Shown here in pieces: positions 11,977 through 22,177 of a DNA stretch of 64,000 nucleotides. The stretch's first letter is position 1; each line of letters opens with the position of its first letter. Made by a program: the position numbers and the translations under genes. The notes beneath the pieces are model-generated. The model ran no database searches, was not told the origin of the DNA, and worked only from the letters and a program-made list of their open reading frames with translations. Origin of the DNA: Holothuria scabra (lineage: Eukaryota > Echinodermata > Holothuroidea > Aspidochirotida > Holothuriidae); assembly GCA_037179385.1 (NCBI GenBank), contig CM074185.1, forward strand, positions 7,373,371 to 7,437,370. Direction: 5' to 3'.

Positions 11977-12205
11977 GGTGCGTTCGATTTAGCGGCTCGA
12001 GCCGGCTCAACTGGCTCAGCCAACGAAAGATCTTTCTGAAAAGTGATCTTAACGTCATCAAAACGTCACAACTTGAGCCGGCCAAAACGACCAGCCCTCC
12101 GAGGTGGTCTAGTTGAGCCGCTGACGTAGTTTACGTCATATTTCGTCCAGTCAAGAAACTTGTTGAGCCAGTTGAGCCGGCTCGAGCCGCTTAATCGAAC
12201 GCACC
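11977..12205. mobile_element. TA-flanked MITE with long inverted termini
   Basis: The left end GGTGCGTTCGATTTAGCGGC and the inverted right end match over about 40 bp, continuing through GCTCGAGCCGGCTCAACTGG. Both ends abut TA, consistent with a TA target duplication (Tc1/mariner-like) for this 229-bp element. It is inserted within the decayed LINE. A damaged second copy is at about 16508-16738, and a left-end fragment (ggtgtgttcgatttagcggc) lies at about 12769. Confidence 0.75.
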
Positions 12206-12240
12206 TAATGTATATATGTATAAGTAAGTGTGTATGGTGC

Positions 12241-12380
12241 ACTTAGAATGTGTGACCGAAGTGCTACAGTATCATCCGCAAATAAATATGTTGAAGAAAA
12301 CTGTATTGACTTGGGCAAATCGTTTATATATAAAACAAACAAAACAGGTCCAAGAACACTTCCGTGAGGAATTCCACTTG
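12241..12380 (-). pseudogene. CR1-type LINE reverse transcriptase palm fragment
   Basis: The minus strand from about 12378 down reads [20 protein letters not shown] and then, after [17 protein letters not shown]. These are the conserved GxPQGSxLGP-like block and the FADD catalytic motif of non-LTR reverse transcriptases. The frame is open over about 46 codons, but the protein is cut off at both sides. The C-terminal pieces lie at 10700-11475. Confidence 0.85.
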
Positions 12381-12557
12381 TAAAAGGGTACAGTAATATG
12401 AAGATAGATCATGTAGCCTATGTATTTTTACGTCATCACACCATGTTTTATGTTGTCACATGAACGTCATGTTTCACATATTCACTTTTGTTTTTGTGTA
12501 CTAGCCATGCACATCATGATAAGTACGTAGTCACCGTATTCACACCATGTTTCCCCT

Positions 12558-12716
12558 GTGGGCTGGGGTTATAGAATATGCCCATATATGGTATTCCCCG
12601 CCTGTCGTAAGAGGCGACTAAACAGGGGAACTTGAACAGTATTTGAACAGTATGATACTATACATATAGTAACACATTTGTGTTGGTGTGTCATTAAATG
12701 GTATCTAACTAACTAA
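12558..12716 (+). repeat. SINE-like conserved domain with TAAC tail
   Basis: The stretch 'ggctggggttatagaatatg' followed by 'cccgcctgtcgtaagaggcg' and 'actaaacagggg' resembles a domain I know from SINEs of many invertebrates, though I cannot name it with certainty. It ends at 12704-12716 with a (TAAC)n tail, as expected of a retroposed SINE. The head is not clearly resolved. Confidence 0.5.
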
Positions 12717-12993
12717 CGAGCACAACATAGTGTTTTTGAGTACGGTAGTCACACTGTTCCAACCTTCCGGTGTGTTCGATTTAGCGGCTCATATCGGAAA
12801 GTTTCGATCATAAACCTCACAAATGCGTTATGTTGTGTGGGCGCATGGTGTATTGTTCGGTTTTACGCTTAATGTAGTACTCGGGGTTGTGTTTAATTCT
12901 GGCTTATTATCTCATCGCTCCGTGAGGAGGATGAGATATTGTAGTCACTTTGCCTATTGGGCTATATATGGCAATGCCAGCCTAAATTGCAAC

Positions 12994-13007
12994 GGTTACC
13001 ATGGTAA
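12994..13007. promoter_or_regulatory. Palindromic RFX X-box-like site
   Basis: GTTACCATGGTAAC is a perfect 14-bp palindrome that fits the RFX consensus GTNRCCNNRGYAAC. Looser versions occur in the same degenerate repeat at about 13091 (GTTGCCATAGCACC), 13783 (TTTCCATGGCAACC) and 13925 (GTTGTCATGGCAAC). Functional binding is not shown. Confidence 0.4.
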
Positions 13008-13189
13008 CGTTAAATTTTCCCAATTTACTAGTCTCAAGGTCTAACCCATGGTGAGGTACCACGGGGTGACTGAAGGTCCTACCAAAATATGTGGTTGCCA
13101 TAGCACCAGAGGTCAAAGGTCAAGTGGTACAGTGGAACAAAAGTTTTCAAGTGATAATTTGTTCGTCAAATAACCTTTTTGTGTTTTAA

Positions 13190-13551
13190 AGAGGCTCATT
13201 GAGTTGATATCGATAACCTAATGAGAGTCTCAAAGGGTTACTATCACATAACAATGCTTATAGTTAGCATGACAGGTCAAGTTTCAAGTTCAAAAGTCAC
13301 AGAAAATACTAAAATTTTGAATTTTGTTGTGTCTTGACTTGTAACAGTCTTGTACATCATTTGAAAAAGTGTCTGGTCACGAATTTTTGAAAACCGACTT
13401 GAACCGTAAGACACTCACTCATAAAACTGTTATTTGTTTGTAGGGTATGAGGGTTGTCTAAGTTTGACCATTTGTCATTTGTTTGTGAAGAAAACTCAGT
13501 AGGTTTGGAATTTTTTTTTTTGAATTTCATGAACCAACTCAATGAGCCGCT
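13190..13551. mobile_element. TTAA-flanked MITE (copy 1)
   Basis: The inverted ends AG(A/C)GGCTCATTGAGTT are each abutted by TTAA (13186-13189 and 13552-13555), as expected for a piggyBac-type target duplication. It has no coding capacity. A related copy lies at 50001-50341 with similar internal sequence, for example the 'ctcataaaac(t/a)gttattt' and 'gaccatttgtcatt' blocks. Confidence 0.8.
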
Positions 13552-13995
13552 TTAAACTCCCCCTAGTGGGCTGGACCAATCCTTTTCAAAATTGTTAGGT
13601 GGGTACCCCGGGGGGAAACTTATGTCCCCCAGACCCTCGGAAGTAAAGGTCAAAGGTCACATTTTGCAAAAGACCACTTTTTTTTTACTATTTTGTACTT
13701 AAAACTTCAAAAGAAATCATTCATTTTACATGAAACTTCACAAGTTTAATAAGGTACATTATTTTTACCAAACTATGTAGTTTCCATGGCAACCAAGGTC
13801 AAAGGTCACGTGACAGGGGTCAAACACTTTTTTTTATGTGCTATAACTCTTAAAGGAAGCATCCCACAAATCTGAAAGTATAAGTGTAATAGCCTAGGCA
13901 TGACAAGTTGTACCGATATGTGCCGTTGTCATGGCAACCAAGGACATAGTTCACGTTACAGATGGTCAAAGGTTAATCTTTTGTAACTAGCCTAT

Positions 13996-15038
13996 TTTTG
14001 ATCCCTTGCCGAAGGCAGGCAAGGAATCTATGCGATGGTGATGTCGTGTGTATGTGTGTGTGTGTGTATGTATGTGTGTATGGGTGTTTGTGACGCTCCT
14101 TGTAATCGCGACATCTTGAGATAGGAATGACTGACACTTTTCATATTTGGTATATAGATTTGTCATGGTGAGAGAAAGAACCCTATCGTTTTTGGTGGAG
14201 GTCAAAGGTCATTTGAGGTCACCAGAGATCAAAGACCGAAAACCTTGTAATCGCGATATCTTGAGTTAGGAATGACCGACACTTTTCATATTTAGTACAT
14301 AGATTTGCCATTTTGAGAGGAATGACCCTATCGTTTTTGGTGGAGGTCCAAGGTCATTTGAGGTCACCAGAGATCAAAGACCGAAAGCCTTGTAATCGCG
14401 ATATCTTGAGATAGGAATGACCGACACTTTTCATATTTGGTATATAGATTTGCCGTGTTGAGAGGAAGAACCCTGTTGTTTTTGGTGGAGGTCAATGGTC
14501 ATCTGAGGTCACTAGAGGTCAATGATGGAAAACCTTGTAATAACGATATCTCGAGGTAGGAGCGTCTCAAAATCCTGGATCCGCCACTAGCCCTTCCTCC
14601 CCCCTTCTTGAACCATTGCGTCAGCCCACTCTAGATGAAAAAGTCTCGTCATATAACCCACCTACAGCAGTACTGCTCCCGGCTGAGGTTATTACTGATA
14701 ACAAATATTGTAGATCATTGGAAATTTGCTGCCCAAATTGTAGCTCTTTCGTTCACCTATGATTTAATCATGGAGCTAGTACTACGAATGGAGTAAAACC
14801 AGCTTATTTCCTTTTCAGGTTATCATTCATTCCGACATTCCAAAACTCAAAGCCCTCATTAGCTGCTACGAAGGGTTAGTATGAATTTGTGTAATCCACA
14901 GAAACCCACTAACCAAAGCAATTCTTTTTTCATCTACAAAACTTGATTCCATTTAAAATGCCCGTTTTCAGTGGTTTATGAGGACAACAAAGCATCCCTT
15001 TTCGGCAAGGAATCACTAAGCCTTTTGGCTTTCTGGTT
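13996..15038 (+). mobile_element. Helitron-like element, second terminal family, DR1 array (copy 1)
   Basis: The left end is a hairpin, with GATCCCTTGCC pairing with GGCAAGGAATC across a short loop. A TG microsatellite (14045-14090) and about three 145-bp units (14150-14570) follow. One has exact AGGTCAAAGGTCA at about 14199. The right end repeats GGCAAGGAATC, followed by the hairpin AAGCC-TTTT-GGCTT and TTCTGGTT. The 14575-15000 part is non-repetitive and includes a 'tggatccgccactag' fragment of the poly-G module family. Other copies are at 22032-22177 (left end only) and 28564-29525. Confidence 0.6.
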
Positions 15039-16490
15039 CATCAATTAATATAAATAAGCTAGACTGAGCATCGGGTCTAGTCTAGTACTTCGCCGTAGAA
15101 GCAGTCTCGTCTTCACAACTCAAATTCTTAAGTTTCACTAGCTTGTATGCTGCAGTGAGATTTTTAAGCACCTGCTCTCACTTCACTTTGATGGCCCTTA
15201 TATCTGGAGTGTTCCCATATGGCCTATGCAGACATTTGTTTTCACTCCAAAGTTGTTGTAGCCTAACTGTTAGGCCTAGTAGTATAAAAGTTTAAATCTA
15301 ACCTATAGGGCCAGACTTGAAATCTAAAGCTGGTTAACGGTGTGTAGGCTACGTCTGGTGCTTAGGCATGGCTAGTAGACCTACGCCTTTCATAGGCTTG
15401 AGTTATAACCCAAGATATGAAACTGTGGGTGACTAACATTAGGTTATAGGGCCTACCTATCTTACATATTAGTGCCCTTAAAACTTGGCGGTTCTGAAGC
15501 ATCTCCAAAGAAACGTACGTGACAATTTCCTTGCCACGAGCTAGGATTCGCCACAGGCCAGCACGCAGAAAAGGTTTGTGCGTCGGCCGGAAATCTTCTA
15601 ACGCCACGCGTTCAAGGCGCACACGCCCAGTTTCTTAATTAAGACGCACTTGATGTGCATATCAGCTCGATACACATTATGAAGTCAGTTTGCCGTCGCG
15701 TCAAAATGGAGAATACACCCAGCTAGCGCGTGAATAATAATAACACTTACGCACTTGTCTATAGCGTCCCCGAAAGCCGCGTCTTACTTTTTTAATCGTT
15801 ACGTCCATATCCATATCAGTTTAGTGAGCCATCCCTTCCGATCATGTTAACTTCTAACTTACAAACTTACTGAAGGATTTGTGCTTTCCTGTATCCGATA
15901 CTTTTACAGTTCTAAATAACCAACTTGCGCACATGTTAGCGATGAGATATGCAACTCCGTGGATTGCCCTTTTCTTTGGATTTGTGATGTTCGTACTATT
16001 ACACACCCAGTGAACGCTATTTTGATTAGAAACACCCATTAATTTTGTCGTTAATCATTAATTTAAGGGAATTGATGTCTATAATCAAAAAAGTGCTATT
16101 CACCCCAAATTTGCATAATTTAAAGGATTAGTAGCCTACGTCTAGCCACATATATCTCGAAATGGCTAAAAGCATTTCTGGTAGCTGCATGTCATAGGTA
16201 GCAGGAGAAAAACAGTTAAGTTGGTTTTATTTGGATTTATTATTTTGTCGTAAATCGCGTTTGTGTGACATGAAATGATGTATTATTTTGTTGAAATTCC
16301 TCCAAATTATGACGTCACAAAACATTGAAATTGTCAAAAATCATGTACTAGGCCTATTTCGAATTAAAATCGGCGTTTCATGGGTTGCTTCCACCTAGAC
16401 ATATAATTTCGAAGCAAAACTAATTAAGCTTACCTTAATTAGAAAAATTTAAAAAATTTGGTGTAAAATGAGCAAATGATCGTTTTTGTA
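15039..16490. other. Unassigned sequence
   Basis: No gene or RNA was seen. The minus-strand frame at 15362-15622 (86 codons) has no motif I recognise and no convincing splice sites. Motifs such as 'taggcct' are frequent, as in much of the window. Confidence 0.4.
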
Positions 16491-16507
16491 CAAAAATTTC
16501 CGATATG

Positions 16508-16738
16508 CGAGCCAGCTCAACTGGCTCAACCAGCAATCGACTCTTTCGGAATACTGATCTTCACGTCATCAAAACGTCGGCCAAAACGACCAGCCCTCCG
16601 AGGTCTAGTTGAGCCGTGTGACGTATTTTACGTCAGATTTCATCCAGTCAAGAAACTAGTTGAAGCCCGAGTTGAGCCGGCTCGAGCCGCTATTTAAACA
16701 TGGAAGTACTACCTCCATGATTTAAATAATCGAACGCA
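16508..16738. mobile_element. TA-flanked MITE, damaged second copy with a nested hairpin
   Basis: Homology to the 11977-12205 element starts inside its left terminus (gccagctcaactggctcaac) and runs to the complete right end, aatcgaacgcacc. Between 'gagccgc' and 'aatcgaacgcacc' about 36 extra bases (16691-16728) form a near-perfect palindrome (ATTTAAACATGGA / TCCATGATTTAAAT), so a small foldback sits within the terminus. Confidence 0.7.
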
Positions 16739-16741
16739 CCT

Positions 16742-17838
16742 ACATTAGTCACATGACTCTTGCACATAGTGCACTTAGATGTAGTAATCATTACTCACGA
16801 TTACGAGACACTCATGTTTGTACGTACAGACAATAGCCTGTTGCATGGTATGTAAATGTTGTTAACCTTTTTGTTTGTGATTCGTCAGGGTTTTGGGGGG
16901 TTCGAGATTCTTCTTTAGTTTGTCAGTGCCTTTTCTACGTAGCCTACTTAATAAGCTAACAATAGCCTAGCAAGAGCATGTGACGTGAAGCACAACACGA
17001 ATTGCGTAATATGAGGTGCGTTTGAATTGATCACTACCATGACCACAATGCATGCTTACAGATCTTTCTGCAACATGTGCGGAGACTTTATTGGCTGATT
17101 TGGTTAGAAACTGAGCAGTAGCAAAACGTCATTTTGGTAATGAACATCGTTGAATGAAGTGGAAACCGCGACAGCTTTAAACCAAGTTCTTTTCCAGGAG
17201 TCTAAATCTAAAACGGTAACGGTGGGTAAATTGTGTTTCAATTTTGTTTAAAATTTGTTATTGAACAGGACTGTGCAACTGCTAGACTTCATGTGACTTT
17301 CGCAGAATTACTTTCTGTATATATGATATGTATATATCTGTATAGTTATATTTATATTTATAGTTATATTTGCGCCTTCAACTCGAGTCTTACTGTAGTT
17401 GGCTAATTAGGCTATGCCGCATCCACAATTACATATTTCTTTTCGGCTCAAATTTAGAATCCGTGCCCGGATTTGCGTCATAGCTGTAGGGTTAAGGGTT
17501 ATGTATTGTATGCATAGTAATAGTGTTAGGGTTACGTATGCATAGTAATATTAAGGTTAGGATTATGTACGCATAGTATAAGGGCTACGTACCCATAGGT
17601 ATAGGGTAAGGGTGGGCCACAAACATGTGTATGCATGCATTAGAGCTGTATACATAGGGGTACACAAACCTTTACGTATACTTACGTGTATCTCATACTG
17701 TACATATATGTACGCTCTCAAGTACATTCACTGTACAGTTAGCTTTGGGTATACGTATATAGGTATACCTACAGCTATATGTAATAGATAGTATTATTAG
17801 ACAGTACTCATATTATTTTTAACCCATCCACCTGCAAC
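16742..17838. other. Unassigned, with degenerate TTAGGG/TATAC-like runs
   Basis: Between about 17490 and 17600 loosely repeated 'gttagggttacgtatgcatagtaat' sequence occurs, followed by TA/GTA-rich alternating sequence to 17790. It is degenerate and not a telomere. No gene is seen. Confidence 0.4.
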
Positions 17839-17839
17839 G

Positions 17840-18047
17840 GTGCTCGTAGCGCAGTAGGCAAGCGCGCTGGTCTTCATGCCAGAATCGCTATACCTTTAGG
17901 GTCGAGGGTTCGGTCCTGGTACCAACAATGCTTTTGTTTCTTCCACAGCACAAACCATTCACTTCTTTCCACAGCACACACTCATAGTGCTGTTCCTTGA
18001 GTGAGGAAAAAAAGAAAATGGTTTTTTACTTAAAAAAAAAAAAAAAA
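17840..18047 (+). repeat. tRNA-derived SINE-like retroposon with poly-A tail
   Basis: An A-box match TAGCGCAGTAGG (17847-17858) and a B-box-like GGTTCGGTCC (17907-17916) are spaced as in a pol III internal promoter. D-arm pairing (GCGC/GCGC) is visible, but the anticodon and T arms do not fold cleanly, so it is not a functional tRNA. About 115 bp further on it ends in a 16-base A tract (18032-18047). No clear target duplication is seen. Confidence 0.55.
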
Positions 18048-19000
18048 ACTTGCAAAGTTTCAGCCCCCTCTTTTGGAAGTTGTGAAGTGAATAAAATTAT
18101 GTCTTCTTCCAGGCATGGACTCTAAATTAGTATGGCCTTTTGTTTCAATCGTCTTTTTATTTAGAATAAGTGCACTTCTGAATTCCAAGCATCCATCCAG
18201 TGCATATTTAAATTGCTTCAGTATAATGGTTGGTTCAAAGTTCGATCAAGGTTCTAAATTCGAACACCTAATTAAAATCACTCATATATCAGTCATAAGA
18301 TAGTATTTTGTTCAATTACTTTAAGCACCATTAAGAAATAATTATGAATTTACATAATATGGTAAAACTGACAATTATTTTGCATCGATCAGTGAATAAA
18401 TAAGCATTTTAAATGAGTTGTTCCAATTAAGAACCTGTTTGGACTTTGAACCAACCACTACTTTATACCACAATGTACAGTAGGCTATGGCCTAACTCAG
18501 TATCTGAAGCTTGCATCCTATACTTATAAGTTGTGGATTTTAGGATAAAGTCACCAGTATTCAACCCTTTAAGGAACTTCTTGCAATTTTTCCTCCCAGG
18601 TCAAGTGGAATAGTATGACTCAAAATGTTTATTATTATGGCTAACATGTTACTGTACCATAAAACATATTGAATTCAGTCTTTTCCTTCAGAAATACTGT
18701 AGCTCACCTTGAAAGTTTGGAATTAGTCAACCTAGTATCCAACCCCCTCTGACTGAATCCTGTCAATGTGTTATTGATTGCTTGACTAGTGAATGCAAGC
18801 CTGTGATGCATTATTGACTGACTTTAGCCAAAATGTTTTATCTTTTTCTTTTGCTACTTACTCATTTTTTTAAACACTCAAGGTGCAAGCCAATTTGCCA
18901 TAAATTTTACTGTAAGTGTTAGAGTGTTCAGGTCCTTTCAGGGGTGTCAATTTGGTTTTCAAAGTGGGGGGACATCTGTCCTAAATTTTTTTGTTTCTCC

Positions 19001-19119
19001 CATAGAGTTGTCAACGAGTGGAATTGTCTGCCAGATTGGGTACAGTAGTTAACTCCCGGTCAGTTAATTGCTTTAAGGCTAACATTGACAAGTTCTTCCA
19101 TGACTGTGGTAGAAACTGA
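19001..19119 (+). pseudogene. CR1-type LINE 3'-terminal coding fragment
   Basis: Frame one reads HRVVNEWNCLPDWVQ. After a one-base shift at about 19047 it continues VNSRSVNCFKANIDKFFHD and stops at 19117. The RVVNxWNxLPxxV...SVNxFKxxLDKF pattern is the usual C-terminus of CR1-like LINE polymerases. The upstream domains are absent. An AATAAA lies about 120 bp downstream (19239-19244). Confidence 0.75.
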
Positions 19120-19488
19120 TTGTTTTGGGCTGTTGTTTAGGTTTGGTGGTTTGTTTTTTGATTAGGGATTGGACTTCAGGGCATCTTAAAGGGCCTTAGC
19201 CCTCCTTTGCCCTTCAACCTGTTATGTTACAGTATGTTAAATAAACACTACCGTACCCCAACCCCAGAGAATGGTGACATACATGTACAAAAGAAGACAG
19301 AACGATACAGTATTTAGAAAAAAGTAAAATCACAAGGAATGATGAGTATACCTGTACCCTGCAGGAAATTGATCTAATATCTTGTATAATGAATCACTGG
19401 AAAGTCTAAATCTCCATCTAACCTAACCTAACTTTCATTTATAAGTCGAGGAATCAATAAGACACCACAGGTAGTCATTGTTAGAGGC

Positions 19489-19570
19489 CAGGCAATCATT
19501 CTCAAAGGCTGGCAATCATTCACATAGGCAGAGCAATCATTCACAAAGGCCGGGCAATCATTGGCATGTA
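19489..19570 (+). repeat. Four short tandem repeats (ggcaatcatt units)
   Basis: Four units of about 22-24 bp have the core GGCAATCATTC(A/T)CA(A/T)AGGC. They lead directly into the first copy of the 244-bp duplication, which itself begins with related 'ggcaatcattaaaccgcc'. Confidence 0.7.
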
Positions 19571-20050
19571 TACGCCAGGCAATCATTAAACCGCCGGGCA
19601 TTCACGGGCAATCTTTAGTAACCCGAAGGAACCTTAAATTTGGGGGCCAGTATTATACCCGAAAAAAAATTATTTAGGCCTAGTTAAGTACAATTCAGAT
19701 ATACAGTTAAAAGGATCAAAATATGAGTTGTCTTCATTACTTTTGTTCAGTACAGTATTTAATTCTTGAACAAATTTTTAATGCAGTTAAGAATGGCATT
19801 GGCATTGGCATGTATACGCCAGGCAATCGTTAAACCGCCGGGCATTCACGGGCAATCTTTAGTAACCCGAAGGAACCTTAAATTTGGGGGCCAGTATTCA
19901 ACCCCCGGTCATTATACCCGAAAAAATTATTTAGGCCTAGTTAAGTACAATTCAGATATACAGTTAAAAGGATCAAAATATGAGTTGTCTTCATTACTTT
20001 TGTTCAGTACAGTATTTAATTCTTGAACAAATTTTTAATGCAGTTAAGAA
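19563..20050 (+). repeat. Direct tandem duplication, period 244 bp
   Basis: Sequence from 'ggcatgtatacgccaggcaa' at 19563 recurs at 19807 with near identity, ending 'tttttaatgcagttaagaa'. The second copy has an extra 'caacccccggtca' (about 19899-19911) and a shorter A run. High identity suggests a recent event. Confidence 0.85.
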
Positions 20051-20745
20051 GGAAATTTAACCTTGGTGTTATTTCTTTTTGCTTTTAATAGGTCAGTGGG
20101 GCAAATGGCACACATTTCAGTGCAAAATTATTGTTTCTAGGATATTTCCTAAAAGACCTAGAATAATTTTGCAGAACTACAGTACAGTATCACAAATGAT
20201 AATGACTTCTTTGAGAAATGAGGAAAAAACTCTACAGCAAATACTTCATTCACAACACCTGTGGTTGCATAAATGTACCAGGGCCAGGGGGTTGAATAGT
20301 GGGTAGCAGATAAAGATTGCATCATCAGTATTCAACCCTCGCCAATTTTACTTCAAATTTTCTGTAATTTCACTTTTGTCCTAAAATTTGTTTAGGAATT
20401 GCTACAATAATGAAATGTTAGCTTTGACATACAGTGTCATTATCTTCTAAACTAGCCTCTTTTCAAAATGGATGACAAAAAATTACATTCCTTTGATTTC
20501 AACCAAGTTGCCTTACATGACCTTTCAAGGATATTATTTTCAAAGAAATTCCCCAAATTCTTGTATACAATGTTTATCTGCCAATCAATGACACAAAAGG
20601 GGATGACGATCAAGCAGAGAAGTTGTTTTCACCTTTACAGTAGTATAATTTTATGTGGGATGGAGCCTCAATTCAGTAAAAAAGTGGAATTATCTAAGGG
20701 GGTTGAATACTGGTGGGGGGGTTAAATACTGGTGACTCTACCCTA

Positions 20746-22031
20746 GGCATATTAATTAACTTTATAGGCCTAGGCCCAGATTTAGAACCTTTTGACTCCA
20801 GGATAGGATAGCAGGATAGCCAAAGCCTAAATAGACTAACTGTTCTTTTTGCCCCTTTTAAGGTACAGTACTGTACTGTACTGTACTGCAGGCCTTCAGT
20901 AGCCTGGGCCTAGGTTACATGAAATATTCTTTTATGTTAGATACAGTAGACTGAATTTGATGCTACTGCACAGTATCTACAGTACTCAGTTCTATGCCGC
21001 TATGGCTGGAGTATTCTACAGGCGTAGGTACTGTAGGTCTTCCTTGGCTAGCCAATACCATAACTTTGTACTGTAACTTATTGCACAATCGTCTACCCTA
21101 CAGAACAGGGTATTTCAAATAAAGGGAGTGAATTTCAACATTCTCAATATATATACAAAGTTTGTCTTCCATTTCTCTTCTCATGTTTCAAGAATTTGTA
21201 ACAATTTACATGATCTCTAGTACTTTGCTCCGACATCTCTTTGTTGGGCACCATACAAGTATTACTTTTTTGTCAGAATATAGAGGCATCAGCAGTGTTT
21301 ATGCTAAAGCTGCTTTAACACAATTTGGATGTAATGGCTTGTCAGTTTGACACTGATATTTGTGGGAGAAAATGAGGTATTTTTTATTTTGCCTCTTTAC
21401 TGCATGCCTCTTTACTATACAGGTTACAGTATATACTGGGCTAATCATGAGTCGATCACCTAAAAAACTTTGCAAGCATAAAAATATGAAAACATCTATA
21501 AAAATCAATGAAACTTGACAGTTACATTTTGTAATATTTTGGTGTTGTTTTGGTTGAGTACCGTAATCTATAGCAAAAGCATCTTGAAATGTAGCTGGTA
21601 GTAAAAGTACAGTAACAATACTTGATACAGTATGAAGTAGGCCTAATCTAGAGTCAATTACTTCATCAAACAAACAAATAAAATCCTTTTTGCAAATTTC
21701 TGGTTCAAACTTTATCTGAAACTTGAAAATCTGGCCATGCTTAACAATGTTACATTAAACATCAAAAATATGATGACAAATACTTGGTTTTGATGTTGTT
21801 TGAAGAATTTGCATCGCAGGTTATTCTAGCATTGCAATGGCGTTTAGGTGGCAGTGATGGACAAATGATAAATCTTGTAGCCAGGATTCTACTGTGGCTA
21901 CATGTATGTGGTCCAGCAGTCTGTATCATGACCTCATGCCTGGTACTCACTGTCAAATTCACTTCATTCCAGGGCACTGAATTTTCACAAATTGAACTGA
22001 AACATTGCCAAAAATATGCTACTGTACTGTA
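20746..22031. other. Unassigned; TACTGTA-rich
   Basis: No gene was recognised. A striking run of alternating TACTGTACTG occurs at 20868-20888. The minus-strand frame at 21299-21673 (124 codons) has no recognised motif or splice context. Confidence 0.4.
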
Positions 22032-22177
22032 TTTTTGATTCCTTGCCCTAGGCAGGGAAGGAATGTATGCAGTGGTGATGTCGTGTGTGTGTGTGTATGT
22101 GTGTGTGTGTGCGTGTGTGTGTTTGTGACACTTGCTACACACTTGCTTGTACACACAATATCTCAAAGTCACGATTT
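22032..22177 (+). mobile_element. Left end of a second-family Helitron-like element, truncated
   Basis: TTTTTGATTCCTTGCCCTAGGCAGGGAAGGAAT forms the family hairpin. It is followed by a TG microsatellite (22085-22125) and 'gtgacacttgct'. The element then breaks off within 'acacaatatctcaaagtc', exactly where the GACTCGA-rich element begins. I infer truncation by that insertion; the right part is not found after 23881. Confidence 0.65.

Larger units (their letters stand above)
12990..13985 (+). repeat. Degenerate repeat pairing X-box-like and DR1 motifs
   Basis: Excluding the MITE at 13190-13551, about four loosely similar segments carry a CCATGGCAAC-type motif and/or a GGTCAAAGGTCA motif (about 13111, 13646, 13796; variant at 13963). 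One copy reads AGGTCAAAGGTCACGTGACAGGGGTCA. The units differ from the 145-bp arrays but share the DR1 core. Confidence 0.5.
18543..20743. mobile_element. 2.2-kb element with inverted termini and TA flanks (candidate)
   Basis: The left end GG(A)TA(A)AGTCACCAGTATT and the inverted right end (ending ACTGGTGACTCTACCC) match at 23 of 27 positions, and each abuts TA. No transposase frame is visible; the interior holds a LINE 3' fragment and a tandem duplication. Extra CAGTATTCAACCC copies lie inside in both orientations (about 19893, 20288, 20327, 20700), so nested or multiple elements are possible. Confidence 0.4.

Noticed and set aside
17490..17600. Interstitial telomere
   Set aside because: TTAGGG-like words are mixed with 'cgtatgcatagtaat' repeats and are not in tandem, so it is a degenerate repeat and not telomeric sequence.
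17840..17925. Functional tRNA gene
   Set aside because: A- and B-boxes are present, but the anticodon loop is the wrong length, the T arm does not pair, and a poly-A tail follows. It is a SINE head.
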